A DNA stretch of 64,000 nucleotides from Vagococcus lutrae (GTDB lineage Bacteria > Bacillota > Bacilli > Lactobacillales > Vagococcaceae): NCBI RefSeq assembly GCF_003987555.1, contig NZ_NGJW01000001.1, forward strand, positions 124,001 through 188,000, read 5' to 3'. The notes under the pieces are model-generated. The model was not told where the DNA came from and did not search any database. It saw only the letters and a program-made list of their open reading frames with translations. Within the stretch, counting starts at the first letter, position 1. The number at the start of each line of letters is the position of its first letter. Position numbers and translations under genes: made by a program. Shown here one piece after another: positions 44,005 to 53,696 of this stretch.

Positions 44005-44934
44005 TTATTTTGCTTCCATTAGTTCTAATGGTGAATCAATTTTTTTATCTAGTTTTTTACCAGAGAAGTGATCATAAGCAGCTTGCAGAGCAATACGTCC
44101 CATTTCTTCAGGTTGTTGCGCAATCGTTGCATTTAAACGGCCGTCTTTTACAGCTTTCACACCATCTTCGTTTCCGTCAAAACCGACAACAATCACATCT
44201 GTTTTTCCAGCTGCTTCTAACGCTTCCAATGCACCTAACGCCATTTCATCATTTTGTGCAAAAACAGCTTGAATATCTTTCGTTGATTGTAAGATGTTTT
44301 CCATAACGGTTAAGCCCTTAGCACGGTCAAACTCTGCTGATTGTTTTTCCACGACTTCTAATTTACCGTCTGCAAATTCATCAAACCCTTTTCCACGTTC
44401 ACGTGTTGCTGAAGCACCTGGTACTCCTTCTAACTCGACAACACGTCCATTTTCACCAATTTTATCTAAAATAAACTGAGCCGCCATTTCGCCACCTTTT
44501 ACGTTATCAGATGCAACAAGAGTTAAAACCTCGCCGCCGTCACTACTACGGTCAATGGTAATCACAGGAATATTCGCTGCATTAGCCGATTCGACAGCGG
44601 GTTGAATGGCAGAAGAATCTACAGGATTAACTAAAATCACATCGACTCCTTGTTGAATTAAATCATCCATATCGTTACTTTGCTTCGCCGAATCATTTTG
44701 TGCATCGACTACGACCGTCTTCGTACCATTCTCGTCTGCCAAATCAACAATACCTTCTTTTACAGAGACAAAGAACGGGTTGTTCAATGTGGAAATACTT
44801 GCGCCAACTTTTAATTCACTGGCCTCTTTCTTCTCCACGTCTCCACTATCTTTTGCACCGTTATCCAGTGTGGCTGCACCACATCCTGCTAACATCAAAC
44901 CTGTGACTGCTAAACCTGCTAATAATTTTTTCAT
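44005..44934 (-). CDS. rbsB: D-ribose ABC transporter substrate-binding lipoprotein
   Basis: Binds ribose outside the cell. 309 aa. Signal peptide with lipobox L-A-G-C (Cys18). The periplasmic-binding fold of family 2 begins K-V-G-A-S-I-S-T-L-N-N-P-F-F. N-P-V-D-S-S-A-I-Q, I-D-R-S-S-D and F-A-Q-N-D-E-M-A-L-G contain sugar contacts seen in RbsB. AAGGGGG precedes the ATG. Last gene of rbsRKDACB. I see no strong terminator downstream. Confidence 0.95.
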   Translation of the reverse strand: MKKLLAGLAVTGLMLAGCGAATLDNGAKDSGDVEKKEASELKVGASISTLNNPFFVSVKEGIVDLADENGTKTVVVDAQNDSAKQSNDMDDLIQQGVDVILVNPVDSSAIQPAVESANAANIPVITIDRSSDGGEVLTLVASDNVKGGEMAAQFILDKIGENGRVVELEGVPGASATRERGKGFDEFADGKLEVVEKQSAEFDRAKGLTVMENILQSTKDIQAVFAQNDEMALGALEALEAAGKTDVIVVGFDGNEDGVKAVKDGRLNATIAQQPEEMGRIALQAAYDHFSGKKLDKKIDSPLELMEAK

Positions 44935-44949
44935 TGCTATTTCCCCCTT

Positions 44950-45912
44950 TTATTTTTTCTTACGGTCAAGTAAGACCGCAATAATAATCACAATACCTTT
45001 TACAATTTGTTGATAGAAACTTGAGACACCTAGTAAGTTAAGACCGTTATTAATCGTCCCGATAATAAGTGCCCCGACTAATGTGCCAAAGATACGTCCT
45101 TTCCCACCAGAGAGACTCGTACCACCTAAGACCACGGCAGCAATCGCATCCATTTCAAAAGCTTGACCAGCAGTTGGTTGTGCAGAATTTAAACGAGACG
45201 TTAAGATAATCCCTGAAAGAGAAGCCATTAAACCAGATAACGTATAAATCCACATTTGAACACGGTCGGTATTAACACCAGCTAGTTTTGCTGCTTTAAT
45301 ATTGCCACCAATCGCATAGGTTTTCTTCCCGAAAGCTGTTTTATGTAACAAAACAAAGAGTAAAGCAAAACTAACAAGCATGATAATAATTGGAAACGGA
45401 ATACCAAATAAATAACCACGTCCGATAAATTGGAATAAGAAACTATCTCCAATACCGGTAATCGGATTCCCGTTTGTATAAACGAGTGTCAAGCCACGAT
45501 AAATTGTCATTGTCGCTAAAGTGGCAATAAATGGCGCCATATTGCCTTTTGCAATAAGCAAGCCGTTAATCATCCCTAAAATAGCCCCAACCATTAAGCC
45601 CGCTATCATTGCAAGTAATGGCGACATGCCTGATGAAATCAGCCCTGCTACAAAAGCTCCTGATAATGCCAACGTTGAACCAACTGATAGGTCAATCCCA
45701 CCTGTTAAAATAACAAAGGTCATGCCGAATGCAATCAAGGCATTGACAGATACCTGACGCAACAAGTTTAATAAGTTAACAGACGATAAAAAACTCGGAT
45801 TCATAATCGTCACTAAAATCACTAGGACGACCAGTGCCACAAGGGGTCCCAATTTCGAAAGCCATTTTCCCATATCTTTTGATGATTTTTGTTTCGTCAT
45901 TTCTTTATTCAT
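44950..45912 (-). CDS. rbsC: Ribose ABC transporter permease
   Basis: 320-aa membrane subunit with about ten helices. Family signatures: F-V-I-L-T-G-G-I-D-L-S-V-G-S near residue 66, and the C-terminal A-I-A-A-V-V-L-G-G-T-S-L-S-G-G-K-G docking region. ATG 45912 follows AGGAGG and overlaps rbsA's end by 8 nt; the ORF runs 11 codons further upstream without a site. Confidence 0.95.
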   Translation of the reverse strand: MNKEMTKQKSSKDMGKWLSKLGPLVALVVLVILVTIMNPSFLSSVNLLNLLRQVSVNALIAFGMTFVILTGGIDLSVGSTLALSGAFVAGLISSGMSPLLAMIAGLMVGAILGMINGLLIAKGNMAPFIATLATMTIYRGLTLVYTNGNPITGIGDSFLFQFIGRGYLFGIPFPIIIMLVSFALLFVLLHKTAFGKKTYAIGGNIKAAKLAGVNTDRVQMWIYTLSGLMASLSGIILTSRLNSAQPTAGQAFEMDAIAAVVLGGTSLSGGKGRIFGTLVGALIIGTINNGLNLLGVSSFYQQIVKGIVIIIAVLLDRKKK

Positions 45913-47395
45913 TGATAATTCCTCCTGTCGCAAGTTGCATGACACGTTCCTGAGTAGCTTCTTCTTTCGCTACTTCTCCCATCAAGCGTCCTTCGCGTAC
46001 TACCATAATGCGATCACTAATACTTAAAACTTCTGGTAAATCACTGGAAATCATGATAATCGCCACGCCACGTTCAGCTAACTCGTTGATTAATAAATAA
46101 ATCTCACGTTTTGCACCTACATCGACTCCACGAGTCGGTTCATCTAAAATTAGTACTTTTGGCCCAATTCCTAGCCATTTGGCTAAAACGACTTTTTGCT
46201 GATTCCCTCCTGACAAGCTACTTGCAGGGTCTTCAACGCTCGCTGTCTTAACTGTTAAACGCTCGACTAACAATTCAACAAAATCATCAATGAGCTTATC
46301 ATTTAATAACCCCGCCTTTGAAAATTCACCAACAGAAGGTAGTAAGACATTGTCACGAATAGAAAAATCTAGAATCAATCCTTCATCTTTTCGGTCTTCA
46401 GTTAGAAAACCAATACCTTGACGAATGGCTTCTTCTGGACTTTTAATCGTCAATTCTTTGCCTTCTAAACGAATCGTCCCACGACTCTTAGGTAGTAAAC
46501 CAAAAATCGTGCGCATGATTTCCGTTCGACCAGCGCCCATTAGACCTGAAAAACCGAGTATCTCGCCACTTCGCACGTTAAAGCTAATATCTTCAAATAC
46601 ACCGTCTAACGCTAAGTTTTCTACCTCAAAACGAACTTCGCCAATCTCACTCGTTTTTTCTGGATAAAAGTCACCAATCTCTCGACCAACCATCTCGCGT
46701 ACGACTTGTTCCATTTGCGTTTCCGCGATTTGACGAGTCGAAACAGAGATACCATCACGCATGACCGTAATCCGATCACACATCTCAAAAATTTCTTCCA
46801 TACGATGCGAAATATAAACAATCGATACGCCCTGCGCCTTTAGCTTATGCATGACATCAAATAACACACGTATTTCACGATTGGTTAAGGCGGCAGTTGG
46901 CTCGTCCATGATAATCACTTGCGCATTCGTCATTAACGACTTCGCAATTTCTATCATCTGTTGTTGACCAACTGACAACTCGCCCATTTCTCGATACAAA
47001 TCAATCTTAATATTTAACTGTTCAAAAACCGCTTGTGCTTCCTTCTCCATCGCTCGATAGTCCAGTAAGCCCAGTTTCGTCCGCTTTTCACGATTTAAAA
47101 ACAAGTTATCAATCACTGACATTTCACCAATCGCATTAATTTCTTGATGAATGAAACTCACACCAGCTAATTCGGCTTCTTTTGTTGAATTATAATAGGT
47201 TTCCTGACCATCTATCACAATCGCGCCCGCATCTCGCTTGTGCAATCCTGTTAAAATATTCATTAACGTCGATTTCCCTGCACCATTTTCTCCCATAAGC
47301 GCGTGAATCTCGCCTGGCAGTAATTCAAAATCAACACCTTCTAATACACGATTGGCACCAAATGCTTTTTTAATGCCTGTCATCGTAATTTCCAT
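45905..47395 (-). CDS. rbsA: Ribose ABC transporter ATP-binding protein
   Basis: 496-aa fused double ATPase. The N-half has Walker A G-E-N-G-A-G-K-S-T, signature L-S-V-G-Q-Q-Q and Walker B V-I-I-M-D-E-P-T. The C-half Walker A is degenerate, G-L-M-G-A-G-R-T-E, and its signature is L-S-G-G-N-Q-Q-K, as in all RbsA proteins. It sits 19 nt after rbsD. Confidence 0.95.
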   Translation of the reverse strand: MEITMTGIKKAFGANRVLEGVDFELLPGEIHALMGENGAGKSTLMNILTGLHKRDAGAIVIDGQETYYNSTKEAELAGVSFIHQEINAIGEMSVIDNLFLNREKRTKLGLLDYRAMEKEAQAVFEQLNIKIDLYREMGELSVGQQQMIEIAKSLMTNAQVIIMDEPTAALTNREIRVLFDVMHKLKAQGVSIVYISHRMEEIFEMCDRITVMRDGISVSTRQIAETQMEQVVREMVGREIGDFYPEKTSEIGEVRFEVENLALDGVFEDISFNVRSGEILGFSGLMGAGRTEIMRTIFGLLPKSRGTIRLEGKELTIKSPEEAIRQGIGFLTEDRKDEGLILDFSIRDNVLLPSVGEFSKAGLLNDKLIDDFVELLVERLTVKTASVEDPASSLSGGNQQKVVLAKWLGIGPKVLILDEPTRGVDVGAKREIYLLINELAERGVAIIMISSDLPEVLSISDRIMVVREGRLMGEVAKEEATQERVMQLATGGIINE

Positions 47396-47413
47396 CTTGT
47401 CACCCCATTCTTT

Positions 47414-47809
47414 CTAAAACAAAACACCCGCATGTAATATCACATTAGCAAAAGGGGTCGCTTCCCCCGTTCGAATGACAGCTACTGCTTGTTGACTCTG
47501 TTCTTTTAATGTTTCATGACTCACCCAATCAATCATGTCCTCTGAAAAACGCTGTTGCATGGCATACGCCATTTCAGGATTTTGTGGGACTATTTCATTG
47601 GCCAACGTGATTTTTTCAATCTCCATATCATCCATCACGCAATCTAAAACTGTTAAAAAGTCAGGGGTTCCTAGTGTCAACGCCACATCAATTTTTTTAA
47701 CCCCTTTTGGCACAGGTAAACCTGCATCTGCGATAATTAATTGATCCGTATGTCCTAAATCTGCTAACACCTTACTAATTTCACTATTCAATATGCCATG
47801 TTTTTTCAT
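47414..47809 (-). CDS. rbsD: D-ribose pyranase
   Basis: Interconverts the pyran and furan forms of ribose before phosphorylation. 131 aa. Signature K-H-G-I-L-N-S-E near the N-terminus (catalytic His), D-A-G-L-P-V-P and [12 protein letters not shown] at the end. ATG 47809 has AAGGAG ten bases upstream; an upstream in-frame ATG overlaps that site. Overlaps rbsK by 26 nt. Confidence 0.93.
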   Translation of the reverse strand: MKKHGILNSEISKVLADLGHTDQLIIADAGLPVPKGVKKIDVALTLGTPDFLTVLDCVMDDMEIEKITLANEIVPQNPEMAYAMQQRFSEDMIDWVSHETLKEQSQQAVAVIRTGEATPFANVILHAGVLF

Positions 47810-48689
47810 ATGCTTCATGCTCCTTTAAAACTGAAATCGTCGGAATCCCTGCTTGCGCACCGGCTTTTTGAATCGCCACTGATGAAGCTAAATTTCCAAA
47901 TGTCACACTATCTTTTAACGCCCAGCCATTAACAATCCCAACCGCTAAGGCACCATTAAATGTATCACCAGCTCCTGTCGTATCCACCGGTCGTACGAGA
48001 AACGGTGGTACTTTTACCATCGCTTTTCCGTCATAGAAAACAGCCCCTTCTGACCCTAATGTAATAATGAGCTTATTTGGATACATCTTTAAAACGGTTT
48101 CATAATCTTGCCCTGGAAATAGCACTTCAAACTCCGTTTCATTCGGTGTTAAATAAGTCGCTTGATTCAATGTTTTTTCCGATAAGGCACGCGCGGGAGC
48201 TGGATTTAAAATAGTCGGAATATCGTGACGATCACAAAAATCTACGACCCACTCTACCACATCTGCTGCGATTTCATGTTGCAACACGACCACGTCACTA
48301 GCAAGTAAACGTTCCGTTTGGGCTTCTAAATGCGCCACTGACAAATCACCGTTACTACCCGGCACAATAATAATACGATTATCGCCATCTTTGACAATAA
48401 TATGAGCAACACCAGTAGATTGATTGGCTATTGTTGCCATCCCTTGTGTGTCAATGCCGTTTTCTTCTAAATTATGTAACACATCCTGTCCAATTTGGTC
48501 ATCACCTACTGCACCAATCATCGATACTTTTGCCCCTAAACGACTGGCTGCGACTGCTTGATTAGCCCCCTTACCACCAAAAAACGTTTCAAACGTCCGA
48601 CCAAAAACCGTTTCACCTTCACGAGGTACCACGTCCGTATTGACCACATAATCGACTGAACAACTTCCTACTACTGTTACATGTTTCAT
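47784..48689 (-). CDS. rbsK: Ribokinase
   Basis: Phosphorylates ribose with ATP. 301 aa, PfkB fold. Signature 1 is [15 protein letters not shown] (near 39-53). Signature 2 is [13 protein letters not shown] near 250 with the catalytic Asp. The start overlaps the rbsR stop by 4 nt (ATGA); AAAGGTG precedes it. Confidence 0.95.
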   Translation of the reverse strand: MKHVTVVGSCSVDYVVNTDVVPREGETVFGRTFETFFGGKGANQAVAASRLGAKVSMIGAVGDDQIGQDVLHNLEENGIDTQGMATIANQSTGVAHIIVKDGDNRIIIVPGSNGDLSVAHLEAQTERLLASDVVVLQHEIAADVVEWVVDFCDRHDIPTILNPAPARALSEKTLNQATYLTPNETEFEVLFPGQDYETVLKMYPNKLIITLGSEGAVFYDGKAMVKVPPFLVRPVDTTGAGDTFNGALAVGIVNGWALKDSVTFGNLASSVAIQKAGAQAGIPTISVLKEHEAYEKTWHIE

Positions 48690-49663
48690 ACAATCACCTT
48701 TCTCATCGTTTGTCCTTCTACCATCTCCACGGGAATTGTAATACTCTCCGTTTCAATAGGCTCATTCTCAATCTTTTTAATTAATGTTTCTGCTGCTAAA
48801 TAGCCCATGTGATAAACATTTTGCTTAACAGTCGTCAGCTGCGGAGTCGACAATTCTGCAAAATCAATCCCGTCATACCCCATAATTTGTAAATCATTAG
48901 GCACATCAAGACCTTGTTGTAAAGCAGCTTTTAAAATATACATGGCGTGCATATCATTCGTCGCCACAACCGTATCAATTTCTCCGACTCTCTCCAGAAC
49001 AGTCGCAACAATCCGATTAATCGTTTCAAGCCCAAACGTTTCCACCGCCAATGTTTCATAAGGTATAGCCGCCTGTTCCAAGGAATTTATCAGTGCTTTA
49101 TTCTTTTGTTGAACACTCATTAATTCTTGAGGACCGACCATAATCAACACTTTCTTAGGTTGTGTTTGACACACATACTCTCCAATCATTCGTCCACCTA
49201 ATTGATGATCTGATTTAACAAAAAACTGACTCTCTTTTGTCGTACGGTCAACTTGAATAAATGGAATCGCGCTCTCCTGTTCTTCGCTAGCTTCAACCGC
49301 CGTGATAATCCCTGCAAAATTATGTTGTTGGAATGAACGATAATATTGTTCTTGGCGAGCAGTATCGTTCGACGTATTACTCAACACCATTTGATAATTT
49401 TTTTCTACTAAGAAATCTTCCGCTCCTCGAGCTAACATTGGAAAAAAGGGGTTTGTAATATCTGGTAAAAGTAACGCAATCATTCGCGTTTTATTTTGAA
49501 ATAATGAACGGGCAATCTCATTAGGTCGATAATCTAACTTTTGAATAGCCGCTTCTATTTTTAATTTCGCCTGATCGCTTACGTATCCTTTGTTGTTAAT
49601 ATAACGCGATACCGAAGCGACAGATAAACCTGCTTCTTTCGCGACTTCCTTAATCGTAGCCAT
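48686..49663 (-). CDS. rbsR: LacI-family ribose operon repressor
   Basis: 325-aa regulator. The N-terminal LacI helix-turn-helix is T-I-K-E-V-A-K-E-A-G-L-S-V-A-S-V-S-R-Y-I, with the hinge Y-R-P-N-E-I-A-R-S-L. A periplasmic-binding-type effector domain follows (L-L-L-P-D-I-T-N-P-F-F). First gene of the operon it should control; two operators lie in its promoter. ATG 49663 is chosen by family alignment and GAGGGTG; the ORF extends five codons. Confidence 0.93.
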   Translation of the reverse strand: MATIKEVAKEAGLSVASVSRYINNKGYVSDQAKLKIEAAIQKLDYRPNEIARSLFQNKTRMIALLLPDITNPFFPMLARGAEDFLVEKNYQMVLSNTSNDTARQEQYYRSFQQHNFAGIITAVEASEEQESAIPFIQVDRTTKESQFFVKSDHQLGGRMIGEYVCQTQPKKVLIMVGPQELMSVQQKNKALINSLEQAAIPYETLAVETFGLETINRIVATVLERVGEIDTVVATNDMHAMYILKAALQQGLDVPNDLQIMGYDGIDFAELSTPQLTTVKQNVYHMGYLAAETLIKKIENEPIETESITIPVEMVEGQTMRKVIV

Positions 49664-49688
49664 CACTATCACCCTCACTTTTTAAATA

Positions 49689-49737
49689 GGTAACCGATTA
49701 CACATTAAATTGTAACCGGTTACCTATCTTTTGTCAA
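49689..49737 (-). promoter_or_regulatory. rbs operon promoter with two LacI-type operators
   Basis: Minus strand TTGACA (49737-49732), 17 bp, TACAAT (49714-49709). Operator 1, GTAACCGGTTAC (49712-49723), is a perfect palindrome within the spacer and -10. Operator 2, GTAACCGATTAC (49690-49701), lies just downstream of the start. Together they fit RbsR repression relieved by ribose; the same core also resembles catabolite-control sites. Confidence 0.9.
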
Positions 49738-49778
49738 ATAGTTTGTGTTATATAATTTTTATCCATAAATTGGTATAA

Positions 49779-49810
49779 AAAAGACAACAGTCGTTTAACT
49801 GTTGTCTTTT
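49779..49810. terminator. Bidirectional terminator
   Basis: Arms AAAAGACAACAGT / ACTGTTGTCTTTT, loop CGTTTA, 8 nt past the adhesin stop. Confidence 0.88.
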
Positions 49811-49818
49811 CCTTTAAT

Positions 49819-52359
49819 TTATTTCGCTACTTGTTTTCTTTTCAGATAAGCAACGATAGTGATTATCATCATTCCTACCCAAACAAGCCAAAGTGTTGCA
49901 GATTCTCCTGTTTGAGGTAATCGTTTTTCTTCTGTTTTCGGTGCCTTATCTTCAGGCTTCGCTGGTTTTGTAGGTTCTTCAGGATGAATATCCTCTACAT
50001 ACGTATTCGTTACCGTATAACCTGTTTCCATATCACCTGAAATGGTACTTTCGTACCCAGGAACGGCCACTTCGTTTACTGTGTACTGGATTTCTTCACC
50101 GTCTTGATATTGATCAAGCTCTGTAAAGACATATTGCCAGTTGTTGTCTTCCGATAATGTGATTTCGGATACTTTTTCACCATTCGCAAGAAGCTCTATT
50201 GTAACTTGTTCTGCTTTAGGTCCTACCCATTCTTTGGTGACACCGATACTGCGATTTCCTTCAATCGTATTGACAATAGTAAAGCCATTTTCCATGTCAC
50301 CTGTCATTGTACTACTGTATCCGTCAAGCGCTACTTCTTCCACTGTATAGTCAATCGCTTCGCCTGTCTTCGCATCGTACTGTGGCAAGTTTTCAAAAAC
50401 AGCCTGCCATTCATTATCTGCGGATAGTTCTAAGTCTGATACTTTTTCACCGTTCGCTAATAACTGAACCGTTACCGAGTCAGCTGCTTTCCCTACCCAT
50501 TGTTTTTCAACAGGGATATCCATTGTTTCAATGTTCGTATTCACTACTTTGAAACCTGTTTCCATATCACCTGAAATGGTACTTTCGTACCCAGGAACTG
50601 CCACTTCGTTTACTGTGTACTGAATTTCTTCGCCGTCTTGATACTGATCAAGCTCTGCAAAGACATGTTGCCAGTTGTTGTCTTCCGATAATGTGATTTC
50701 TGATACTTTTTCACCATTCGCAAGAAGCTCAATTATGACACTTTCTGCTTTCGGTCCTACCCATTCTTTGGTGACACCGGTACTGCGTTTTCCTTCAATC
50801 GTATTGACAATCGTAAAGCCGTTTTCCGTGTCACCTGTCATTGTACTACTGTATCCGTCAAGCGCTACTTCTTCTACTGTATAGTCAATCGCTTCGCCTG
50901 TCTTCGCATCGTATTGTGGCAAGTTTTCAAAAACAGCCTGCCATTCATTATCAGCGGATAGTTCTAAGTCTGATACTTTTTCACCGTTCCCTAATAACTG
51001 AACCGTTACCGAGTCAGCTGCTTTCCCTACCCATTGTTTTTCAACAGGGATATCAATGTGTTTTAATTCATTTTCAATAACCGCTATTTCTTGAGCATTG
51101 TTAGCTTCTAGATTTATTTCCTGTGTTTCTTGCGGATTAAATACCACATATTCTGGTGCGTTTATTTCTCTTACTACAAGTTTTCCTGGTTTAAATCCTG
51201 ACGCTCTAATCTGACCATTCTCGTCAGTTGTAAAGTTTTCTTTAGTTTCTGGTTTATTTTGATATAAAGGACCGCCGTCTTCTCGTTCAATCTCAAAAGT
51301 AACACCTGGTATTGCAACTTCAGTACCTGCGACAATCTTATTGATATTTAAAAAGGCACGTACTTTACCAGAGATATTACCACCTACATCAATATTAATA
51401 ACACGACCTTCATTATCAATATGACCTGGCTTTTGATCTTCAAAAAAGTCAAAAGACGCATTATTCGTAAATTCTTTTAAATCATTATTAGTAATCAACG
51501 CATCATAAGTGAAGGCAAATTCACGACCATTAAGAACTTCTTCAGGTATTTCTATATCAATCGTACCGTCTGTCATATTGTAATCAATCTTAGAACCTGC
51601 CGCTGTTCCGTACTCTGAAGCTAAAAATTCCTCAATACTTGAAAAGCCAACATAATGTGTTTGGAATTGTTGACCACCCCAGTATAATCCAATCTCAATA
51701 CCTGAACCATCAAGAAGTTGTCCTTCTCCTAATTTATCATGAATAACAAGAGGTCCACCTGGATAAGCATCTCCATTAATATTCCCTCTTAAAAACCATG
51801 TAACGTAGCCTGGTTTTGCAGCACCATACATCATGCCAGTCTTACCAGCGAATATACCGCGATCGCCACCCTTAGTATTAGAAACATTCACTATTTGATT
51901 GCCTACTGTTAAGGTGTGTGTACTGTCTTCTTCCACGTTTAACCCCGATAAAGTAAGCGTAAAATCACCATGAATATCATGTTGTCCTTGAATCCCCTCT
52001 GAAAAAATCATTGTAATTCCAGTATGATCGACTTTGATTTCCACGTTTTCAATTTCCGGTAATTTAGAATTTAACTCAAAACCTGCTACCCCATCACTGG
52101 TTATTGGTATATGAATTTCTTTTCCTGGATAAATATAATGTTCACCAGACGCATCCTCACTCTGTCCGGCAAAAGTTAACGTCACTTGAAAGTCCTGTGT
52201 ATGACTAATATCAGTTGGACTTACACGTAAATCAGTAATAATCTCATCGAATCCTGCTTTTTCTTGTGCTTTCACTAACGTCATAAAGCTTGGTACAAAC
52301 TGTCCAATAACGAAAATCAGCGTCATGATCGATGTTAACCATCTATTCTTATTCAACAT
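49819..52359 (-). CDS. LPXTG-anchored adhesin with Cna-B repeats
   Basis: 846-aa cell-wall protein. Signal peptide about 1-31 (ending V-K-A-Q-E), then a collagen-binding/fibrinogen-binding-like N-terminal region (about 35-330) and a prealbumin-like Cna-B domain (about 335-430, T-F-E-I-E-R-E-D-G-G). Four further Cna-B modules in A-B-A-B order follow (436-791). Each has a V-x-K-x-W Lys (K441, K531, K619, K709), Y-T-V-E-E or Y-T-V-N-E, and a terminal V-N-T, fitting an intramolecular isopeptide bond. The sorting signal is L-P-Q-T-G at 814-818, then a membrane helix and K-R-K tail. Ligand unknown. Follows the AraC gene by 30 nt, probably co-transcribed. Confidence 0.92.
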   Translation of the reverse strand: MLNKNRWLTSIMTLIFVIGQFVPSFMTLVKAQEKAGFDEIITDLRVSPTDISHTQDFQVTLTFAGQSEDASGEHYIYPGKEIHIPITSDGVAGFELNSKLPEIENVEIKVDHTGITMIFSEGIQGQHDIHGDFTLTLSGLNVEEDSTHTLTVGNQIVNVSNTKGGDRGIFAGKTGMMYGAAKPGYVTWFLRGNINGDAYPGGPLVIHDKLGEGQLLDGSGIEIGLYWGGQQFQTHYVGFSSIEEFLASEYGTAAGSKIDYNMTDGTIDIEIPEEVLNGREFAFTYDALITNNDLKEFTNNASFDFFEDQKPGHIDNEGRVINIDVGGNISGKVRAFLNINKIVAGTEVAIPGVTFEIEREDGGPLYQNKPETKENFTTDENGQIRASGFKPGKLVVREINAPEYVVFNPQETQEINLEANNAQEIAVIENELKHIDIPVEKQWVGKAADSVTVQLLGNGEKVSDLELSADNEWQAVFENLPQYDAKTGEAIDYTVEEVALDGYSSTMTGDTENGFTIVNTIEGKRSTGVTKEWVGPKAESVIIELLANGEKVSEITLSEDNNWQHVFAELDQYQDGEEIQYTVNEVAVPGYESTISGDMETGFKVVNTNIETMDIPVEKQWVGKAADSVTVQLLANGEKVSDLELSADNEWQAVFENLPQYDAKTGEAIDYTVEEVALDGYSSTMTGDMENGFTIVNTIEGNRSIGVTKEWVGPKAEQVTIELLANGEKVSEITLSEDNNWQYVFTELDQYQDGEEIQYTVNEVAVPGYESTISGDMETGYTVTNTYVEDIHPEEPTKPAKPEDKAPKTEEKRLPQTGESATLWLVWVGMMIITIVAYLKRKQVAK
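49987..51054 (-). repeat. Two tandem 534-bp repeats encoding A-B Cna-B module pairs
   Basis: Unit 1 is 50521-51054 and unit 2 is 49987-50520, each 178 codons. They differ only at scattered bases, for example Gly/Ala near the start and Thr/Met in the T-G-D-x-E-N motif. The A and B halves within a unit are more diverged from each other, so a two-module block was copied recently. Confidence 0.88.
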
Positions 52360-52389
52360 ATAACTCTCCCTTTTTTAGCACACGTGAGA

Positions 52390-53322
52390 TTAAAAATTAG
52401 AAAAAGATGTCTCTTGAACAATCATTTTGGCGGACTTATCATAATCTCTTTTCAAGACACGATTTAAACTCTTCGCATCGGTAAAGCCATTATTGAGTGC
52501 CACGTCCATGACCGTTCCATTTCCTTTTTTTAATTCATCAATAGCATGCATACTTCGGACACGTTCTATGTAGTTCGAAACCGTATAACCTGTATAATCT
52601 TTAAAAAATTTACTTAAATGGCTGACAGAAACATTCACTTCTTTAGCGATTTTAGCCAATGGCAAACGCTCTTTATAATGTTGATGAATATAACATAAAA
52701 TGCTATCGAGTAATATCATATCTTCACAACCAGGTAATTCCGTTCGTTCATCTGAAAAAGCAGCAATTAAAATTCCTGCTACTTGCAAGACAAGTCCTGT
52801 ATAGATAAAATCAGGTAGTGTGTTATCACTTACTTGTTTCAACTCCACGATTTCATCAAAAATTCTTTTTAACTTTTCATAGCTAGTTTGCTGAAATTGA
52901 CTCATACGTTCTATATCAGGTAGATGATAAGAGTAATTCATGAATTCAGGGCAATAGTTTCTAACAAATTCTAATGGAAAGATTACGGTTAAAAATTGAG
53001 TTTCTTCATCAAAACTCACACAGTCAAGGCCATGAACTTCATAAGAATTAACAATCATCATCTCTTCCGTCGTTCGCTTGACGACTTTGCCATTTAAATA
53101 ATAACTGTCTACCGAACCTTTATTGATATAGTTTATTTCAAGCTCTGGGTGCCAATGTCTTGGCATGGTATACGTTCCGTCATAATCTTGCTTTCGGATG
53201 ATGTTACTACTCGCATTCCATTTCTGCAAATACTCATCGATATTGTGACTATTAAAATTCATCACAATCGGCTTCGTCTCAATATTATAAAAAGACTCCA
53301 TCGGATAACGTCGATTAGGCAT
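52390..53322 (-). CDS. AraC-family transcriptional regulator beside the adhesin
   Basis: 310 aa. An N-terminal cupin-like domain carries R-H-W-H-P-E-L-E-I-N-Y near residue 55. The C-terminal pair of helix-turn-helix units contains L-A-K-I-A-K-E-V-N-V-S-V-S-H-L-S-K-F-F and V-M-D-V-A-L-N-N-G-F-T-D-A-K-S. ATG 53322 follows GGAGG at eight bases; seven upstream codons overlap that site. It ends 30 nt before the adhesin and may control it. Ligand unknown. Confidence 0.88.
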   Translation of the reverse strand: MPNRRYPMESFYNIETKPIVMNFNSHNIDEYLQKWNASSNIIRKQDYDGTYTMPRHWHPELEINYINKGSVDSYYLNGKVVKRTTEEMMIVNSYEVHGLDCVSFDEETQFLTVIFPLEFVRNYCPEFMNYSYHLPDIERMSQFQQTSYEKLKRIFDEIVELKQVSDNTLPDFIYTGLVLQVAGILIAAFSDERTELPGCEDMILLDSILCYIHQHYKERLPLAKIAKEVNVSVSHLSKFFKDYTGYTVSNYIERVRSMHAIDELKKGNGTVMDVALNNGFTDAKSLNRVLKRDYDKSAKMIVQETSFSNF

Positions 53323-53648
53323 TTTATCTGTCCTCCTTTCCAAGAAAATTTAAACGATTACATGCGAACATCATAGTTTGAGTCCGCAGTTGATTATAGT
53401 GATACTCTCATTTCCTATCGATGCTTTTATCATTTAATTTTAGGGCGAAAATTATTTTCATAAAATCAAACACCTTAGAATCATTATTGTATCGCGTTTT
53501 TTCTGTATTCTATTTCATTTTTCTTATAAATAACATAATTTGTGAAAAACTATCGTTATATTAACGTTTTTTTAAGGCTATATTCACATGCCTAACTTAC
53601 AAAAAACATTCATCCGTTCAATTTTTTTCATTCTTGTCAAAATAAAAA
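53323..53648. other. 326-nt intergenic region upstream of the AraC-adhesin pair
   Basis: AT-rich, no convincing gene. A minus-strand TATAAT at 53398-53393 lies about 70 nt before the AraC start without a good -35. A CGTTA-TAT-TAACG palindrome is at 53554-53566. It should hold the AraC promoter; nothing else is clear. Confidence 0.55.
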
Positions 53649-53683
53649 AACAGGCACTTAGAGTGATTCTCTAAGTGCCTGTT
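53649..53683 (-). terminator. Terminator of the CNNM-family gene
   Basis: A 15-bp perfect stem AACAGGCACTTAGAG / CTCTAAGTGCCTGTT; on the minus strand it is followed by seven Ts. Confidence 0.9.
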
Positions 53684-53696
53684 CTGGCTAGATAAC

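Noticed and set aside
49987-51054. Direct repeats that might suggest a CRISPR array
   Set aside because: The units are 534 bp, contiguous and coding, with no spacers and no cas genes.
50141-51080. Several plus-strand ORFs of 69-81 codons opposite the adhesin repeats, some nearly identical to each other
   Set aside because: They are antisense shadows of the duplicated Cna-B modules; they have no ribosome sites and their similarity follows from the 534-bp repeat.
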